Assembly (NCBI GenBank): GCA_021201665.1
Contig: JAJQEO010000115.1
Coordinates: forward strand, 1-64,000
DNA length: 64,000 nt
From: Lachnospiraceae bacterium
GTDB taxonomy: Bacteria > Bacillota > Clostridia > Lachnospirales > Lachnospiraceae
Direction of reading: 5' to 3'
The notes below the pieces were generated by a model that worked only from the letters and a program-made list of their open reading frames with translations, was not told where the DNA came from and did not search any database. Shown piece after piece: positions 51,795 through 60,238 of this stretch. Positions within the stretch are counted from its first letter, which is position 1; the number at the start of each line of letters is the position of its first letter. The translations under genes and the position numbers were made by a program.

Positions 51795-52262
51795 ATGAAT
51801 AAAGTCATCTTAATGGGACGTCTGACCAGAGACCCGGAGGTTCGTTACTCGGCGGGGGAGAATTCCTCGGCATATGCCAGATATACACTGGCGGTAGACC
51901 GCAGATTCCGCCGCGATGGAAATAATGACCAGCAGACTGCTGACTTCATTCCCTGCGTGGTATTTGGAAAGGGCGCGGAGTTTGCTGAGAGATACCTGCG
52001 GCAGGGGACTAAAATTGCGGTCACGGGCAGGATCCAGACAGGCAGCTATACAAACAGAGATGGCCAGAAGGTCTACACGACTGATGTGATCGTGGAGGAT
52101 CAGGAGTTCGCGGAGAGCAAGGCGGCGTCCCAGGGACAGGGCGGCGGATATTCCAGACCGGCCGCACAGCCGGCAGCGGCACCGTCTCCGTCAGAGGCAT
52201 CCGCAGGCGATGGATTTATGAATATCCCGGACGGGATCGACGAAGAGCTTCCGTTCAATTGA
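51795..52262 (+). CDS. ssb: Single-stranded DNA-binding protein
   Basis: 155 aa; AAAGAGG before ATG. OB fold MNKVILMGRLTRDPEVRYS to TDVIVEDQEF, Gly/Pro/Ala/Gln linker, and the acidic tip IDEELPFN that recruits repair and replication proteins. The conserved position between rpsF and rpsR identifies the replicative SSB. Confidence 0.96.
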   Translation: MNKVILMGRLTRDPEVRYSAGENSSAYARYTLAVDRRFRRDGNNDQQTADFIPCVVFGKGAEFAERYLRQGTKIAVTGRIQTGSYTNRDGQKVYTTDVIVEDQEFAESKAASQGQGGGYSRPAAQPAAAPSPSEASAGDGFMNIPDGIDEELPFN

Positions 52263-52286
52263 TGAGAAACAGGAGGATTTAAGGCA

Positions 52287-52553
52287 ATGGCATTTAATAA
52301 AGATAAGAGCGACGCGCCGATGAAGAGACGCAGCGGCGGCATCCGCAGAAGGAAAAAGGTCTGCGTATTCTGTGGAAAAGAGAACAACGAGATCGATTAC
52401 AAGGATGTAAACAAGCTGAAAAGATACGTATCAGAGAGAGGCAAGATTCTTCCGAGAAGGATCACAGGCAACTGCGCGAAGCATCAGCGCGCGCTGACTG
52501 TAGCGATCAAGCGTTCCCGTCATGTGGCGCTTATGCCGTACGTACAGGACTAA
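52287..52553 (+). CDS. rpsR: 30S ribosomal protein S18
   Basis: 88 aa; AGGAGG before [23 protein letters not shown] keeps two Cys of the zinc-binding S18 form, followed by [20 protein letters not shown]. Last gene of the S6 operon. Confidence 0.97.
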   Translation: MAFNKDKSDAPMKRRSGGIRRRKKVCVFCGKENNEIDYKDVNKLKRYVSERGKILPRRITGNCAKHQRALTVAIKRSRHVALMPYVQD

Positions 52554-52607
52554 GATTTAGAATGGGGTGTTAAGGAGAGCCGGTCTCTCCTCCCCATACG
52601 TGGAACG

Positions 52608-52643
52608 GCCCGCATATCAGTGATGGTATGCGGGTCTTTTTTA
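52608..52643 (+). terminator. Terminator of rpsF operon
   Basis: CCCGCATATCA pairs with TGGTATGCGGG, followed by TCTTTTTT. Confidence 0.88.
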
Positions 52644-52781
52644 CGTGTAATGGGCTCACTGCCAATGGGTTCTCAGTAAATGGGGTTCTCGTGGCCGATT
52701 GTATGATTATAAGATTTTTTGCTTCCACTTATGCTGACTTTGTGGTAAACTGTCCGTGATGGTGCGCTGGAGCGACCGGAG

Positions 52782-52941
52782 AATGGCTGCCGCGTATGCC
52801 TTCACCGAAAATGGCTGCTGGAATGGCTGCCGCGTATGCCTTCGCCGAAAATGGCTGCTGGAATGGCTGCCGCGTATGCCTTCGCCGAAAATGGCTGCTG
52901 CAATGGCTGCTGCGTATGTCTCCGCCGGGAGCGGCTGACAT
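52782..52941 (+). repeat. 40-bp tandem repeat x4 upstream of gdpP
   Basis: Units start at 52782, 52822, 52862 and 52902, each AATGGCTGCCGCGTATGCCT plus TCGCCGAAAATGGCTGCTGG; the last has diverged. A 40-base period is not a codon multiple, so open frames across it are artefacts. It fills most of the space between the rpsF terminator and gdpP. Confidence 0.9.
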
Positions 52942-53095
52942 ATATGCCAGTCAGAAAAAAGCTGAAACGGCAGCGTATGCAGCTACATGGAGGCATACGG
53001 CGACCGGCGCATGGAATGTCTGGATCATAGAAATAGCTGCCTGCACACGACCGCGGGAGAAATCTGCCGCGGGAGTGGAGGAAGGAGTTTGTAGC

Positions 53096-55162
53096 ATGAA
53101 GGATGATAAGATGGGGAATAAAGCGCAGCTGAGATACAGCGGCAGACTTTTACGGCATTGGTACTGGTGCGTGCTGCTCTGCCTGCTGCTGCTTTTTCTG
53201 ACGGCGGGGACGCTGTACGTGGACACGCTCGCAGGATGTATTGTCGGCGGTTTTTCGCTGGTGCTTTATCTGACCATACTGATACTCGATTTTTACTACA
53301 GACCGAGGGTGCTGCTGGAGCTGATTGATTTTTCCCAGCGCTTTGGCGGCGTGGAAAAGGATCTCCTTAATGGGATGCTGATTCCCTTTGGACTGGCGCT
53401 GCCGGACGGGCGGTTTGCGTGGCTGAATGAGCTGTTATGCCAGATGACAGAGCGCGGCAGTGACTGCCATAAAAATATCTCATCCGTTTTTCCGGAGCTG
53501 ACAGCCGCCGCTTTTCCCCAAAATGAGGAGAAAACCAGCGAGGAGATTGATTACGGAGACCGGAAATACAAGGTAGTGATGAAACGGGTTCCGCTTAAGG
53601 AAATGCTCGCCGGAGTGGATATTGCCGAGCCGGAAGGAGAGACGTGCGATATTATCGTGCTTTATTTCCTGGATATCACGGAGCTGACCGTGCTGAAACA
53701 GGAAAATTTCGAGCAAAAGCCGGCGGTCGGGCTTTTGTATATAGACAATTATGATGAGGCAATGGACAGCGTTGAGGACGTAAGGCGTTCCATGCTGGGC
53801 GCGCTGGTAGAGCGGCGTATTACAAAGTATATCATTTCCGCGGGCGGCCTGATCAAAAATCTCGAAAAGGACAAGTATCTGCTGGTGATGAACCGCGTGA
53901 GCCTCGATTCGCTGATGGAAGACCGTTTTTCCCTCCTGGAGGATGTCAAGACGGTCAATCTGGGCAATTCCATGAGCATGACGATCAGCATTGGCATCGG
54001 TACGGACAATGGCAATTATACAGAGAATTATGACGCGGCTCATGTCGCGATCGAGATGGCGCTTGCCCGCGGAGGAGATCAGGCCGTGGTCAAGGATCAG
54101 GACAAAATCTCGTTTTACGGCGGCAAAACACAGCGCTCCGAGAGCAACGCCCGGGTGCGCGCCCGAGTCAAGGCGCAGGCTCTCCGCGAGCTGATCGGTA
54201 CGCGCGAGCGTGTGGTTGTCATGGGTCATAAGAATACGGACAACGATTCCCTGGGCGCCTGCGTCGGTGTCTGCAGCGCGGCCATGCGCTCCGGCAAGCC
54301 GGTGCATATCGTGCTGGGTGAAATCACGAGCAGCATCCGTCCCTGGATAAATACGCTGAAGGACAACCTCGAATATGCGGACGATGTCTTTATCAATCAT
54401 GAGCAGGCACTCCAGCTGACGAACGAGAACACAGTCGTGGTGGTGGTGGACACGAACCGTCCGTCCATGGTGGAGTGTGAAGAGCTTTTATATCTGACAA
54501 AAACGATTGTCGTGCTTGATCATCACCGCCAGAGCACGGACAAGATTGAGAATGCTTCGCTTTCCTACATTGACTCAGCTGTGTCCTCCGCGTGCGAGAT
54601 GATTACGGAGATTCTGCAGTATTACGAGGACGGCGTTCGCCTGAAACCCTATGAGGCAGACTGTATTTACGCCGGCATCATCATTGATACGAATAATTTC
54701 ATGGCAAAGACCGGCATGCGCACGTTTGAGGCTGCGGCTTACCTGCGCCGGAACGGAGCAGATGTGACCAGAGTCCGCAAGGTTTTCCGCAATGATATGG
54801 CGACCTACAAGGCGCGGGCGGAGGCGGTCCGGCACGCGGAATTGTATATGGACAGCTACGCCATCAGCGTCTGCCCTGCACAGGGGCTTGACAGCCCGAC
54901 CGTGGTCGGCGCACAGGCGGCGAACGAGCTGCTGAATATCATCGGCGTAAAGGCGTCCTTCGTGCTGACGGAGTATAACGACAAAATTTATGTCAGCGCC
55001 CGCGCGATCGATGAGGTGAATGTCCAGATTATCATGGAGCGCATGGGCGGAGGCGGCCACATCAACATCGCCGGCGCACAGCTTGCCGGGGTGGATACCG
55101 ACCAGGCCCGTGTGATGCTCAAAGAGGTGCTGACGCAGATGACGAAAGAGGGAGCAATTTAG
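53096..55162 (+). CDS. gdpP: c-di-AMP phosphodiesterase (DHH/DHHA1, GdpP-type)
   Basis: 688 aa from ATG 53096 (GGAAGGAG upstream). Two TM helices (about 20-60), a PAS-like domain, a degenerate GGDEF (IEMALARGGDQAVVK), then DHH motifs MGHKNTDNDSLGA, VVVDTNRPSM and VVLDHHRQS, and DHHA1 motif RMGGGGHINIAGAQL. It hydrolyses cyclic di-AMP, the essential osmolyte and cell-wall signal of Firmicutes. The gdpP-rplI-dnaB order is the classical one. Confidence 0.95.
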   Translation: MKDDKMGNKAQLRYSGRLLRHWYWCVLLCLLLLFLTAGTLYVDTLAGCIVGGFSLVLYLTILILDFYYRPRVLLELIDFSQRFGGVEKDLLNGMLIPFGLALPDGRFAWLNELLCQMTERGSDCHKNISSVFPELTAAAFPQNEEKTSEEIDYGDRKYKVVMKRVPLKEMLAGVDIAEPEGETCDIIVLYFLDITELTVLKQENFEQKPAVGLLYIDNYDEAMDSVEDVRRSMLGALVERRITKYIISAGGLIKNLEKDKYLLVMNRVSLDSLMEDRFSLLEDVKTVNLGNSMSMTISIGIGTDNGNYTENYDAAHVAIEMALARGGDQAVVKDQDKISFYGGKTQRSESNARVRARVKAQALRELIGTRERVVVMGHKNTDNDSLGACVGVCSAAMRSGKPVHIVLGEITSSIRPWINTLKDNLEYADDVFINHEQALQLTNENTVVVVVDTNRPSMVECEELLYLTKTIVVLDHHRQSTDKIENASLSYIDSAVSSACEMITEILQYYEDGVRLKPYEADCIYAGIIIDTNNFMAKTGMRTFEAAAYLRRNGADVTRVRKVFRNDMATYKARAEAVRHAELYMDSYAISVCPAQGLDSPTVVGAQAANELLNIIGVKASFVLTEYNDKIYVSARAIDEVNVQIIMERMGGGGHINIAGAQLAGVDTDQARVMLKEVLTQMTKEGAI

Positions 55163-55303
55163 CGATAATAGCAGCCGGAAAGCTGGATATGAAGTCCGCG
55201 GCGGTATAAGGATGAAGTGGGAGATGCGGAATTATACGGGGAACTGCAGCGATGACATTTGTATGAAATTTGCTGAGAAGGTTTTGGAAAGGAGCAATAT
55301 GCT

Positions 55304-55750
55304 ATGAAAGTAATACTACTACAGGATGTAAAATCCCTTGGCAAAAAGGGAGAAATTGTGGAGGCGAGCGAGAGCTACGCGCGGAACGTGCTTTTCCGGA
55401 AGGGACTCGCCAAAGAGGCGACCGGTAAAAACCTGAATGATCTGAAGCTGCAGAAGGCTAACGCTGAGAAGGTGGCGAAGGAGAACCTCGAGGAGGCAAA
55501 GAAGCTGGGCGAGGTGCTGAACGGAAAGGAAATCCGGGTGGCCGTCAAGGCGGGCGATAAGGGACGCGTGTTCGGCTCGGTTTCCTCGAAAGAGATCGCC
55601 GAAGAGGTTCAGAAACAGCTCGGCCATGAGATTGACAAGAAGAAAATCCTGCTGGATGCGCCGATCAAAACGCTGGGCGTGACGCAGGTGACGGTAAAGC
55701 TGCACCCGAAGGTGACGACGGAGATTCTGGTGCATGTTGTTGAGAAATAG
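55304..55750 (+). CDS. rplI: 50S ribosomal protein L9
   Basis: 148 aa; GGAAAGGAGC before [40 protein letters not shown], central helix with [16 protein letters not shown], and C-terminal [19 protein letters not shown]. It stabilises ribosome spacing on mRNA. The last residues (LVHVVEK) end at an amber codon followed in frame by two further copies of the same tail (see 55751-55888). Confidence 0.97.
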   Translation: MKVILLQDVKSLGKKGEIVEASESYARNVLFRKGLAKEATGKNLNDLKLQKANAEKVAKENLEEAKKLGEVLNGKEIRVAVKAGDKGRVFGSVSSKEIAEEVQKQLGHEIDKKKILLDAPIKTLGVTQVTVKLHPKVTTEILVHVVEK

Positions 55751-55888
55751 AGGTCAGTCGTTTATATCAACGTGCCTGACATAACCAGCGAGACTCTGGT
55801 GCATGTAGTAGAGAAAGAACCGATCGTTTACATCAACGCACCTGACGTAATCAACGAGACTCTGGTACATGTAGTGGAGAAACAGTAA
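55751..55888 (+). repeat. Two in-frame tandem copies of the L9 C-terminus after the stop
   Basis: Read in the rplI frame after TAG 55748-55750, 45 codons lead to TAA 55886. They hold PDITSETLVHVVEK and PDVINETLVHVVEK, matching [14 protein letters not shown] at the real end. Spacing is 69 then 66 bases, both codon multiples, and the Val codons differ synonymously. Confidence 0.8.
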
Positions 55889-55899
55889 TACAGGAATAT

Positions 55900-55944
55900 T
55901 AAGGAAATACGAATATAAGGAAATACGAATATAAGGAAATAACG
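55900..55944 (+). repeat. 16-bp tandem repeat before dnaB
   Basis: TAAGGAAATACGAATA occurs twice and partly a third time. Each unit contains AAGGAAA, so the last copy supplies the dnaB ribosome binding site. Confidence 0.75.
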
Positions 55945-55949
55945 ATACC

Positions 55950-57278
55950 ATGGAAGATAATCTTTTAAAACGTGTCATGCCGCATGATACGGAGGCGGAG
56001 CAGGCAGTGATCGGCGCGATGCTGATGGACCGGGATGCGGTGACGATCGCGTCGGAGATCCTGGTTCCGGACGACTTTTATCAGAAGCAGTTCGGCCTGC
56101 TTTTCGAAGCAATGGTTGAGTTGCACGGTGAGAATAAGCCGGTCGATCTGGTCACGGTGCAAAACCGCCTCCGGGAAAAGGATGTGCCGCCTGAGATCAG
56201 CAGTATGGAATATGTGCGTGATATCATGACCTCCATGTGGACTTCGTCGGGCATCCGGGCCCACGCGCAGATTGTCGCCGAGAAGGCGCAGCTGCGCCGC
56301 CTGATCCGAGTCTGCGAGGATATTGCCGCGGCCTGCTATGCCGGAAAGGATGGCACCGGGGCGATCATGGAGGATGCGGAAAAGAAGATTTTCCAGGTGC
56401 TTCAGCAGAAATCGGGCGAGGATTTCATGCCCATCAAGGAAATTGTGCTCAACGCGCTTGACCGGATCGAGGCGGCCAGCCGCTCCAAAGGCAGCGTGAC
56501 AGGACTTGCGACGGGCTTCATTGATCTCGATTATAAGACTTCAGGATTCCAGCCGTCGGATCTGCTGCTGATCGCCGCGCGTCCGTCTATGGGAAAGACG
56601 GCATTTGTGCTGAACATCGCCGAGTATATGGCCTTCAAAAGCAACCTGACTGTGGCAATATTCAGCCTCGAGATGTCCCGGGAGCAGCTGGTCAACCGTC
56701 TGTTTTCTATGGAATCCCGGGTGGATTCTCAGGCACTGCGTACCGGCAACCTCAGCGACAATGATTGGACAAGCCTCATAGAAGCCGCCGGAGTCATCGG
56801 AAAGTCAAACCTTATCATCGACGATACGCCTGGCATTTCCGTATCCGAGCTGCGCAGCAAATGCCGCAAATACAAGCTGGAGCACAAGCTGGACATTATC
56901 ATGATCGACTACCTGCAGCTGATGACCGCCAGCAGGCGCTCCGATTCCAGGCAGCAGGAAATTTCCGATATTTCGCGCTCCTTAAAGGAAATCGCCAGGG
57001 AGCTGCAGGTGCCGGTCGTGGCGCTCTCCCAGCTCTCCCGTGCAGTAGAGCAGCGCCCGGACCACCGCCCGATGCTTTCCGATCTGCGAGAGTCCGGAGC
57101 CATCGAGCAGGACGCCGACGTCGTGATGTTCATCTACCGCGACGATTATTACAACCACGACACCCAGAAAAAGGACGTGGCGGAGATCATCATCGCCAAG
57201 CAGAGAAACGGCCCCATCGGGACCGTCGAGCTCGCATGGCTGCCGAGGTTCACGAAGTTTGCGAATATGAAGAAGTAG
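55950..57278 (+). CDS. dnaB: Replicative DNA helicase
   Basis: 442 aa. N-terminal DnaB domain (LKRVMPHDTEAEQAVIGAML), linker helix, and RecA-like core with Walker A LLIAARPSMGKTAF, Walker B IIMIDYLQLM, and arginine finger region REQLVNRLFSMESRV. Full length and no intein. It unwinds DNA at the fork. Its last 29 bases overlap the 3' end of the convergent hipA gene. Confidence 0.96.
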   Translation: MEDNLLKRVMPHDTEAEQAVIGAMLMDRDAVTIASEILVPDDFYQKQFGLLFEAMVELHGENKPVDLVTVQNRLREKDVPPEISSMEYVRDIMTSMWTSSGIRAHAQIVAEKAQLRRLIRVCEDIAAACYAGKDGTGAIMEDAEKKIFQVLQQKSGEDFMPIKEIVLNALDRIEAASRSKGSVTGLATGFIDLDYKTSGFQPSDLLLIAARPSMGKTAFVLNIAEYMAFKSNLTVAIFSLEMSREQLVNRLFSMESRVDSQALRTGNLSDNDWTSLIEAAGVIGKSNLIIDDTPGISVSELRSKCRKYKLEHKLDIIMIDYLQLMTASRRSDSRQQEISDISRSLKEIARELQVPVVALSQLSRAVEQRPDHRPMLSDLRESGAIEQDADVVMFIYRDDYYNHDTQKKDVAEIIIAKQRNGPIGTVELAWLPRFTKFANMKK

Positions 57279-58608
57279 AGGGGGATAACCATTTATTCAA
57301 ATCTGTAGATACGATTTCACGGATCGCTTCGGCGGTCCGTCTGGCTTTTTTGAGGTCGAGCTTGGCGGCGCGGGCGACGGCGAGGAGATCCTGCAGTCCG
57401 GGATTGGCGCCGTTGCCGTCTATGGTTGTGGCATGCTCGCCGCCGATGGAGCTGCTCCAGGTCAGATCGTAGGCTGGTGCCAGACGCCAGCGGTTTTCTT
57501 CCTCATCGTAAAGATAGGAAAAGTTTTTGGAATGGTCGTCGCGGTTGTGCGCGAAGACGTTGAAGCACATCAGGCGGTAAAGCTGTTCCAGCTGGCTGTA
57601 GTCATTTGTCAGCAAAAGTGTCAGGCGCATCAGGATATGGTAATCGAGATTCGGAATCCGATGCGAGGTTTCCAGCAGGGCACTGGCGGAGATCATGTGA
57701 ATTCGTCCTGTGACGGCTTCTGCGTTGCCTGCTGTTATTTTACTGCCCACGCTTTTTGTATTGTCGGTACTTTTTGTATTGTCTGTTCTTTTTTTGCTGT
57801 CTTTACTTGTTGCACTACCTGCACTTTTGGTGTTGTCAGTGTTTTTTGCATTTTCGGATCCTTTTGCAGTGTCCGTGTTTTCCACATTGTCTGTGCCGGA
57901 TGCTCTGGATGTGCGGTCAAAGCGTCTGACGGCAAAGTAGCCGGAGCATTGTTTACTGGGCAGCAGGCGTGTCTCGGCCATCTGGATGCCGCATTTTTGG
58001 GCACAGAGGGAATATTCGTATTCCTGCAGCCCGATGTCCGGTTTATCGATGGAGGAGGCAAATTTTACAATCCACTCTGCCCCGTCGATCTGATAATAGA
58101 CCTTTGGCCGCGCGCCGCCGGAGGAGCCGCCCAACAGGAAAAGCTCATCGAGGTTTTCGCTTTCCTTTGACTGCAAGATCAGTGTGCATTCATGCGCGAG
58201 CTCGTCGAGGGAGCTGCCGGCAATTTCGCTTCCAAAGCTGTTTTCCGGCTGATAGGTCAGTGCGCCCATGCCGGATGAGCCGACGATCGCCAGACGGTTC
58301 AGAGCGTCGACCGAATCTGGATCCACCCCTTCCTTCCGCAGCATGCGGTCGGTAAGCAGTCGGCCCCAGCCGTCAGGAAGGCTGTCGGCGAACACTCCGA
58401 AGGTACCTTCAAACGGATCATATCCTTTGGGGATAAATACCTCCTTGCGAAGGGGCAGTGAGAGAGGACTGATGGAAAAACCGTTCTGAATCCACTCAGC
58501 GTCATATTCAAAAGCGGTGAGGTGGTTCGCTGTGGACGCGAGCGTCCCGACCTTTCGCTCTCCCAGAAAGACAGAAAGCACCCTTTTATCTGTATCATCT
58601 TGTTTCAT
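57250..58608 (-). CDS. hipA: HipA-type Ser/Thr kinase toxin with repeat insertion
   Basis: 452 aa. N-terminal HipA domain (VFLGERKVGTLAST, PLSLPLRKEVFIPKGYDPFE, GTFGVFADSLPDGWGRLL), G-loop GGSSGGARPK, Lys in EWIVKFASS, catalytic loop HNRDDHSKNFSYLYD and metal motif PAYDLTWSS. HipA phosphorylates glutamyl-tRNA synthetase in E. coli. Between RRFDRTSR and VTGRIHMI lies a ~60-residue Thr/Asn/Asp/Lys/Ser repeat insertion (TDNTKS units) absent from the family. Its start overlaps the stop of the hipB-like gene by 14 bases; its end overlaps dnaB. Confidence 0.92.
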   Translation of the reverse strand: MKQDDTDKRVLSVFLGERKVGTLASTANHLTAFEYDAEWIQNGFSISPLSLPLRKEVFIPKGYDPFEGTFGVFADSLPDGWGRLLTDRMLRKEGVDPDSVDALNRLAIVGSSGMGALTYQPENSFGSEIAGSSLDELAHECTLILQSKESENLDELFLLGGSSGGARPKVYYQIDGAEWIVKFASSIDKPDIGLQEYEYSLCAQKCGIQMAETRLLPSKQCSGYFAVRRFDRTSRASGTDNVENTDTAKGSENAKNTDNTKSAGSATSKDSKKRTDNTKSTDNTKSVGSKITAGNAEAVTGRIHMISASALLETSHRIPNLDYHILMRLTLLLTNDYSQLEQLYRLMCFNVFAHNRDDHSKNFSYLYDEEENRWRLAPAYDLTWSSSIGGEHATTIDGNGANPGLQDLLAVARAAKLDLKKARRTAEAIREIVSTDLNKWLSPSTSSYSQTS

Positions 58609-58876
58609 TGATGACCTCCTCTATGGACGCATATCCTTTTTTTGCAAACAGTGCGTCAAAATCATCCTGATATCCCAATGCAAACGCGATTTTGATCAGC
58701 GAGGAAAGTGATATTTCGCCGGTGCGCTCAAAACGCTTGATGGAGCCAAGACTTACATCTGAGTATTTTGCCAGCTGTACCTGTGTGATTTTCTTCTCCT
58801 TTCTCCTGCTGCTGACTCGCTTTGCGAGGGACATGCTTATATCCTGGGGGGACTTTAAAAAATCAAAATTATTCAT
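58595..58876 (-). CDS. hipB: HipB-type Xre antitoxin/repressor
   Basis: 93 aa. Xre helix-turn-helix ITQVQLAKYSDVSLGSIKRF. ATG 58876 would give a near-leaderless mRNA because the -10 box ends at 58884; ATG 58834 (MSLAKRVSSRRKEK, AGGA upstream) is the alternative. It should bind HipA and the inverted repeat at 58913-58938. Coupled to hipA by a 14-base overlap. Confidence 0.88.
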   Translation of the reverse strand: MNNFDFLKSPQDISMSLAKRVSSRRKEKKITQVQLAKYSDVSLGSIKRFERTGEISLSSLIKIAFALGYQDDFDALFAKKGYASIEEVINETR

Positions 58877-58883
58877 GGCTAAT

Positions 58884-58912
58884 ATTATAACCGAAATAGA
58901 TTGATCTTACAA
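58884..58912 (-). promoter_or_regulatory. Promoter of hipBA
   Basis: On the minus strand TTGTAA (58907-58912), 17-bp spacer, TATAAT (58884-58889). Confidence 0.7.
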
Positions 58913-58938
58913 GAAAAGATTCATATTTTAATCTTTTC
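58913..58938. promoter_or_regulatory. Candidate HipB operator
   Basis: GAAAAGATT and AATCTTTTC form a perfect 9-bp inverted repeat with an 8-base centre, directly adjacent to the hipBA -35 box. Confidence 0.6.
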
Positions 58939-59090
58939 GTATTTCCGGGTTTTACTGCTTTATTTACTCAGCAAAACAATAAATCGGTGAAGGGTTCTAT
59001 TTTTAATTCATCCCTCATATACTTGTTATAGCGAAATGAAATGGTATTCCGATTTTTGTTATGGGAATTTTTGACTGCGCAGGGGAACAA

Positions 59091-60089
59091 ATGGAAAAAA
59101 CTGGTTCAGACAGGAATAGCGGGGCGTATCTGATGATGAGGGAGAATATAAGGGATATAAGGGAAAATGAAAATGCAGAGCAGGAGTTTTTTACGGTGAC
59201 GGAGGCGGTGCAGAGAACCGGCGTAGCTTCTCATGTATTGCGGTATTGGGAGGATGAGCTGGGGATCTCGATCAGAAGAACTGCCCTGGGGCATCGCATT
59301 TACAGTGAGGAGGATCTGGCGCTGTTCCTTCGCGTGAAGGCATTGAAGGAGAAGGGAATTCAGCTGAAGGCGATCCGGCTGATGCTGGATGAATCAGCGG
59401 AGGGTGCGGATAGCTTTCGTCCGGAGCGGTTGTTTGGGAAAATGGAAGGAGCGCGTCCGGAGCGTTTGTATGGGAAAATGGAAGGAACGCAGCCGGAGAG
59501 AGTGTTTGAACAGGTAGAAGATACATGGTCAGATCGTTTGTCTGGACAGACGGAAGGCATTCAGCCGGAAATAACGGCTGGAACTTCGACTGAGTGCGTG
59601 GACGCAGGCATGAATGCGAATATGCTGAATATGCCAGGTGTCCAGAAAGCGAATATGTGGGGCAGCCAGGAGGCGAATATGCCAAGCGACCAGGACGCGA
59701 ATACGCCAGGCGGCCAAAACGCGAATACGCGAGGCGGTCGGGAAGAACGGGAAATGGAAGACACGCAGGAAACGGCGGCTGAATTTTCCTCCGGGAGCGA
59801 ATACGAAGTGATCCCCGCGGCAGAGGCAGATAATTATCTGCGGTTTGAGAGGATGCTGCGTGATCTGGTCAGCGAAGCAGTCGGAGAGCAGAATGAAAAG
59901 CTGAAGCAGGAGATTGCGGATATTTTCCGCGATGAGATGGAAAACCTGTACATACAGCTTCAGCAGGAAGAGGGGCGTTGGGAGGCGGCCGCCTCCCGGA
60001 TGAGCCGGACTGGCCGAACCGCTTCTGAAGGACGTGCCAGAATTGGACTGCTTGAGCGGATCAGGAGACGAATAAACGCTTTTCTGTAG
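59091..60089 (+). CDS. MerR-family transcriptional regulator with repeat-rich middle
   Basis: 332 aa from ATG 59091 (GGGGAA upstream; ATG 59061 has none). MerR DNA-binding domain at residues ~32-105: FTVTEAVQRTGVASHVLRYW, LGISIRRTALGHRIYSEEDL. The middle has two repeat sets: four 12-residue units (RPERLFGKMEGA, RPERLYGKMEGT, ...) and five 8-residue units (NMWGSQEA, NMPSDQDA, NTPGGQNA ...). The C-terminus is a coiled coil (QNEKLKQEIADIFRDEMENL). No effector domain or Cys metal site is visible. Related Firmicute proteins are larger MerR-like regulators of unknown signal. Confidence 0.82.
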   Translation: MEKTGSDRNSGAYLMMRENIRDIRENENAEQEFFTVTEAVQRTGVASHVLRYWEDELGISIRRTALGHRIYSEEDLALFLRVKALKEKGIQLKAIRLMLDESAEGADSFRPERLFGKMEGARPERLYGKMEGTQPERVFEQVEDTWSDRLSGQTEGIQPEITAGTSTECVDAGMNANMLNMPGVQKANMWGSQEANMPSDQDANTPGGQNANTRGGREEREMEDTQETAAEFSSGSEYEVIPAAEADNYLRFERMLRDLVSEAVGEQNEKLKQEIADIFRDEMENLYIQLQQEEGRWEAAASRMSRTGRTASEGRARIGLLERIRRRINAFL

Positions 60090-60104
60090 GGGAAACCAGC
60101 TTGT

Positions 60105-60238
60105 TGCGCGGCTTTCATTGTATGTTCGTACTCGCGCAGCGAGTATGGACGCAGGCAATGTTCCGATTTTCGAAGAAAATCGAGAACGGCACCGCGCCAA
60201 TCGCGAAGCGATTTTCAGATGCGCGGCTTTCATTGTAT
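60105..60238. repeat. Palindromic element flanked by 19-bp direct repeats
   Basis: TGCGCGGCTTTCATTGTAT occurs exactly at 60105-60123 and 60220-60238. Between them are TACTCGCGCAGCGAGTA, CGATTTTCGAAGAAAATCG and CGCGCCAATCGCGAAGCGAT, the modules seen at 33762. The right copy touches the stop codon of the DUF134 gene. Confidence 0.8.

Noticed and set aside
52796-53095. N-terminal extension of gdpP through the 40-bp repeats
   Set aside because: The 40-bp period breaks frame conservation, the extension is repeat-derived, and GGAAGGAG before ATG 53096 marks the real start.
55754-55978. Minus-strand frame across the L9 tail copies
   Set aside because: Complement of the duplicated L9 tail and of the dnaB start; its apparent repeats are those of the + strand.
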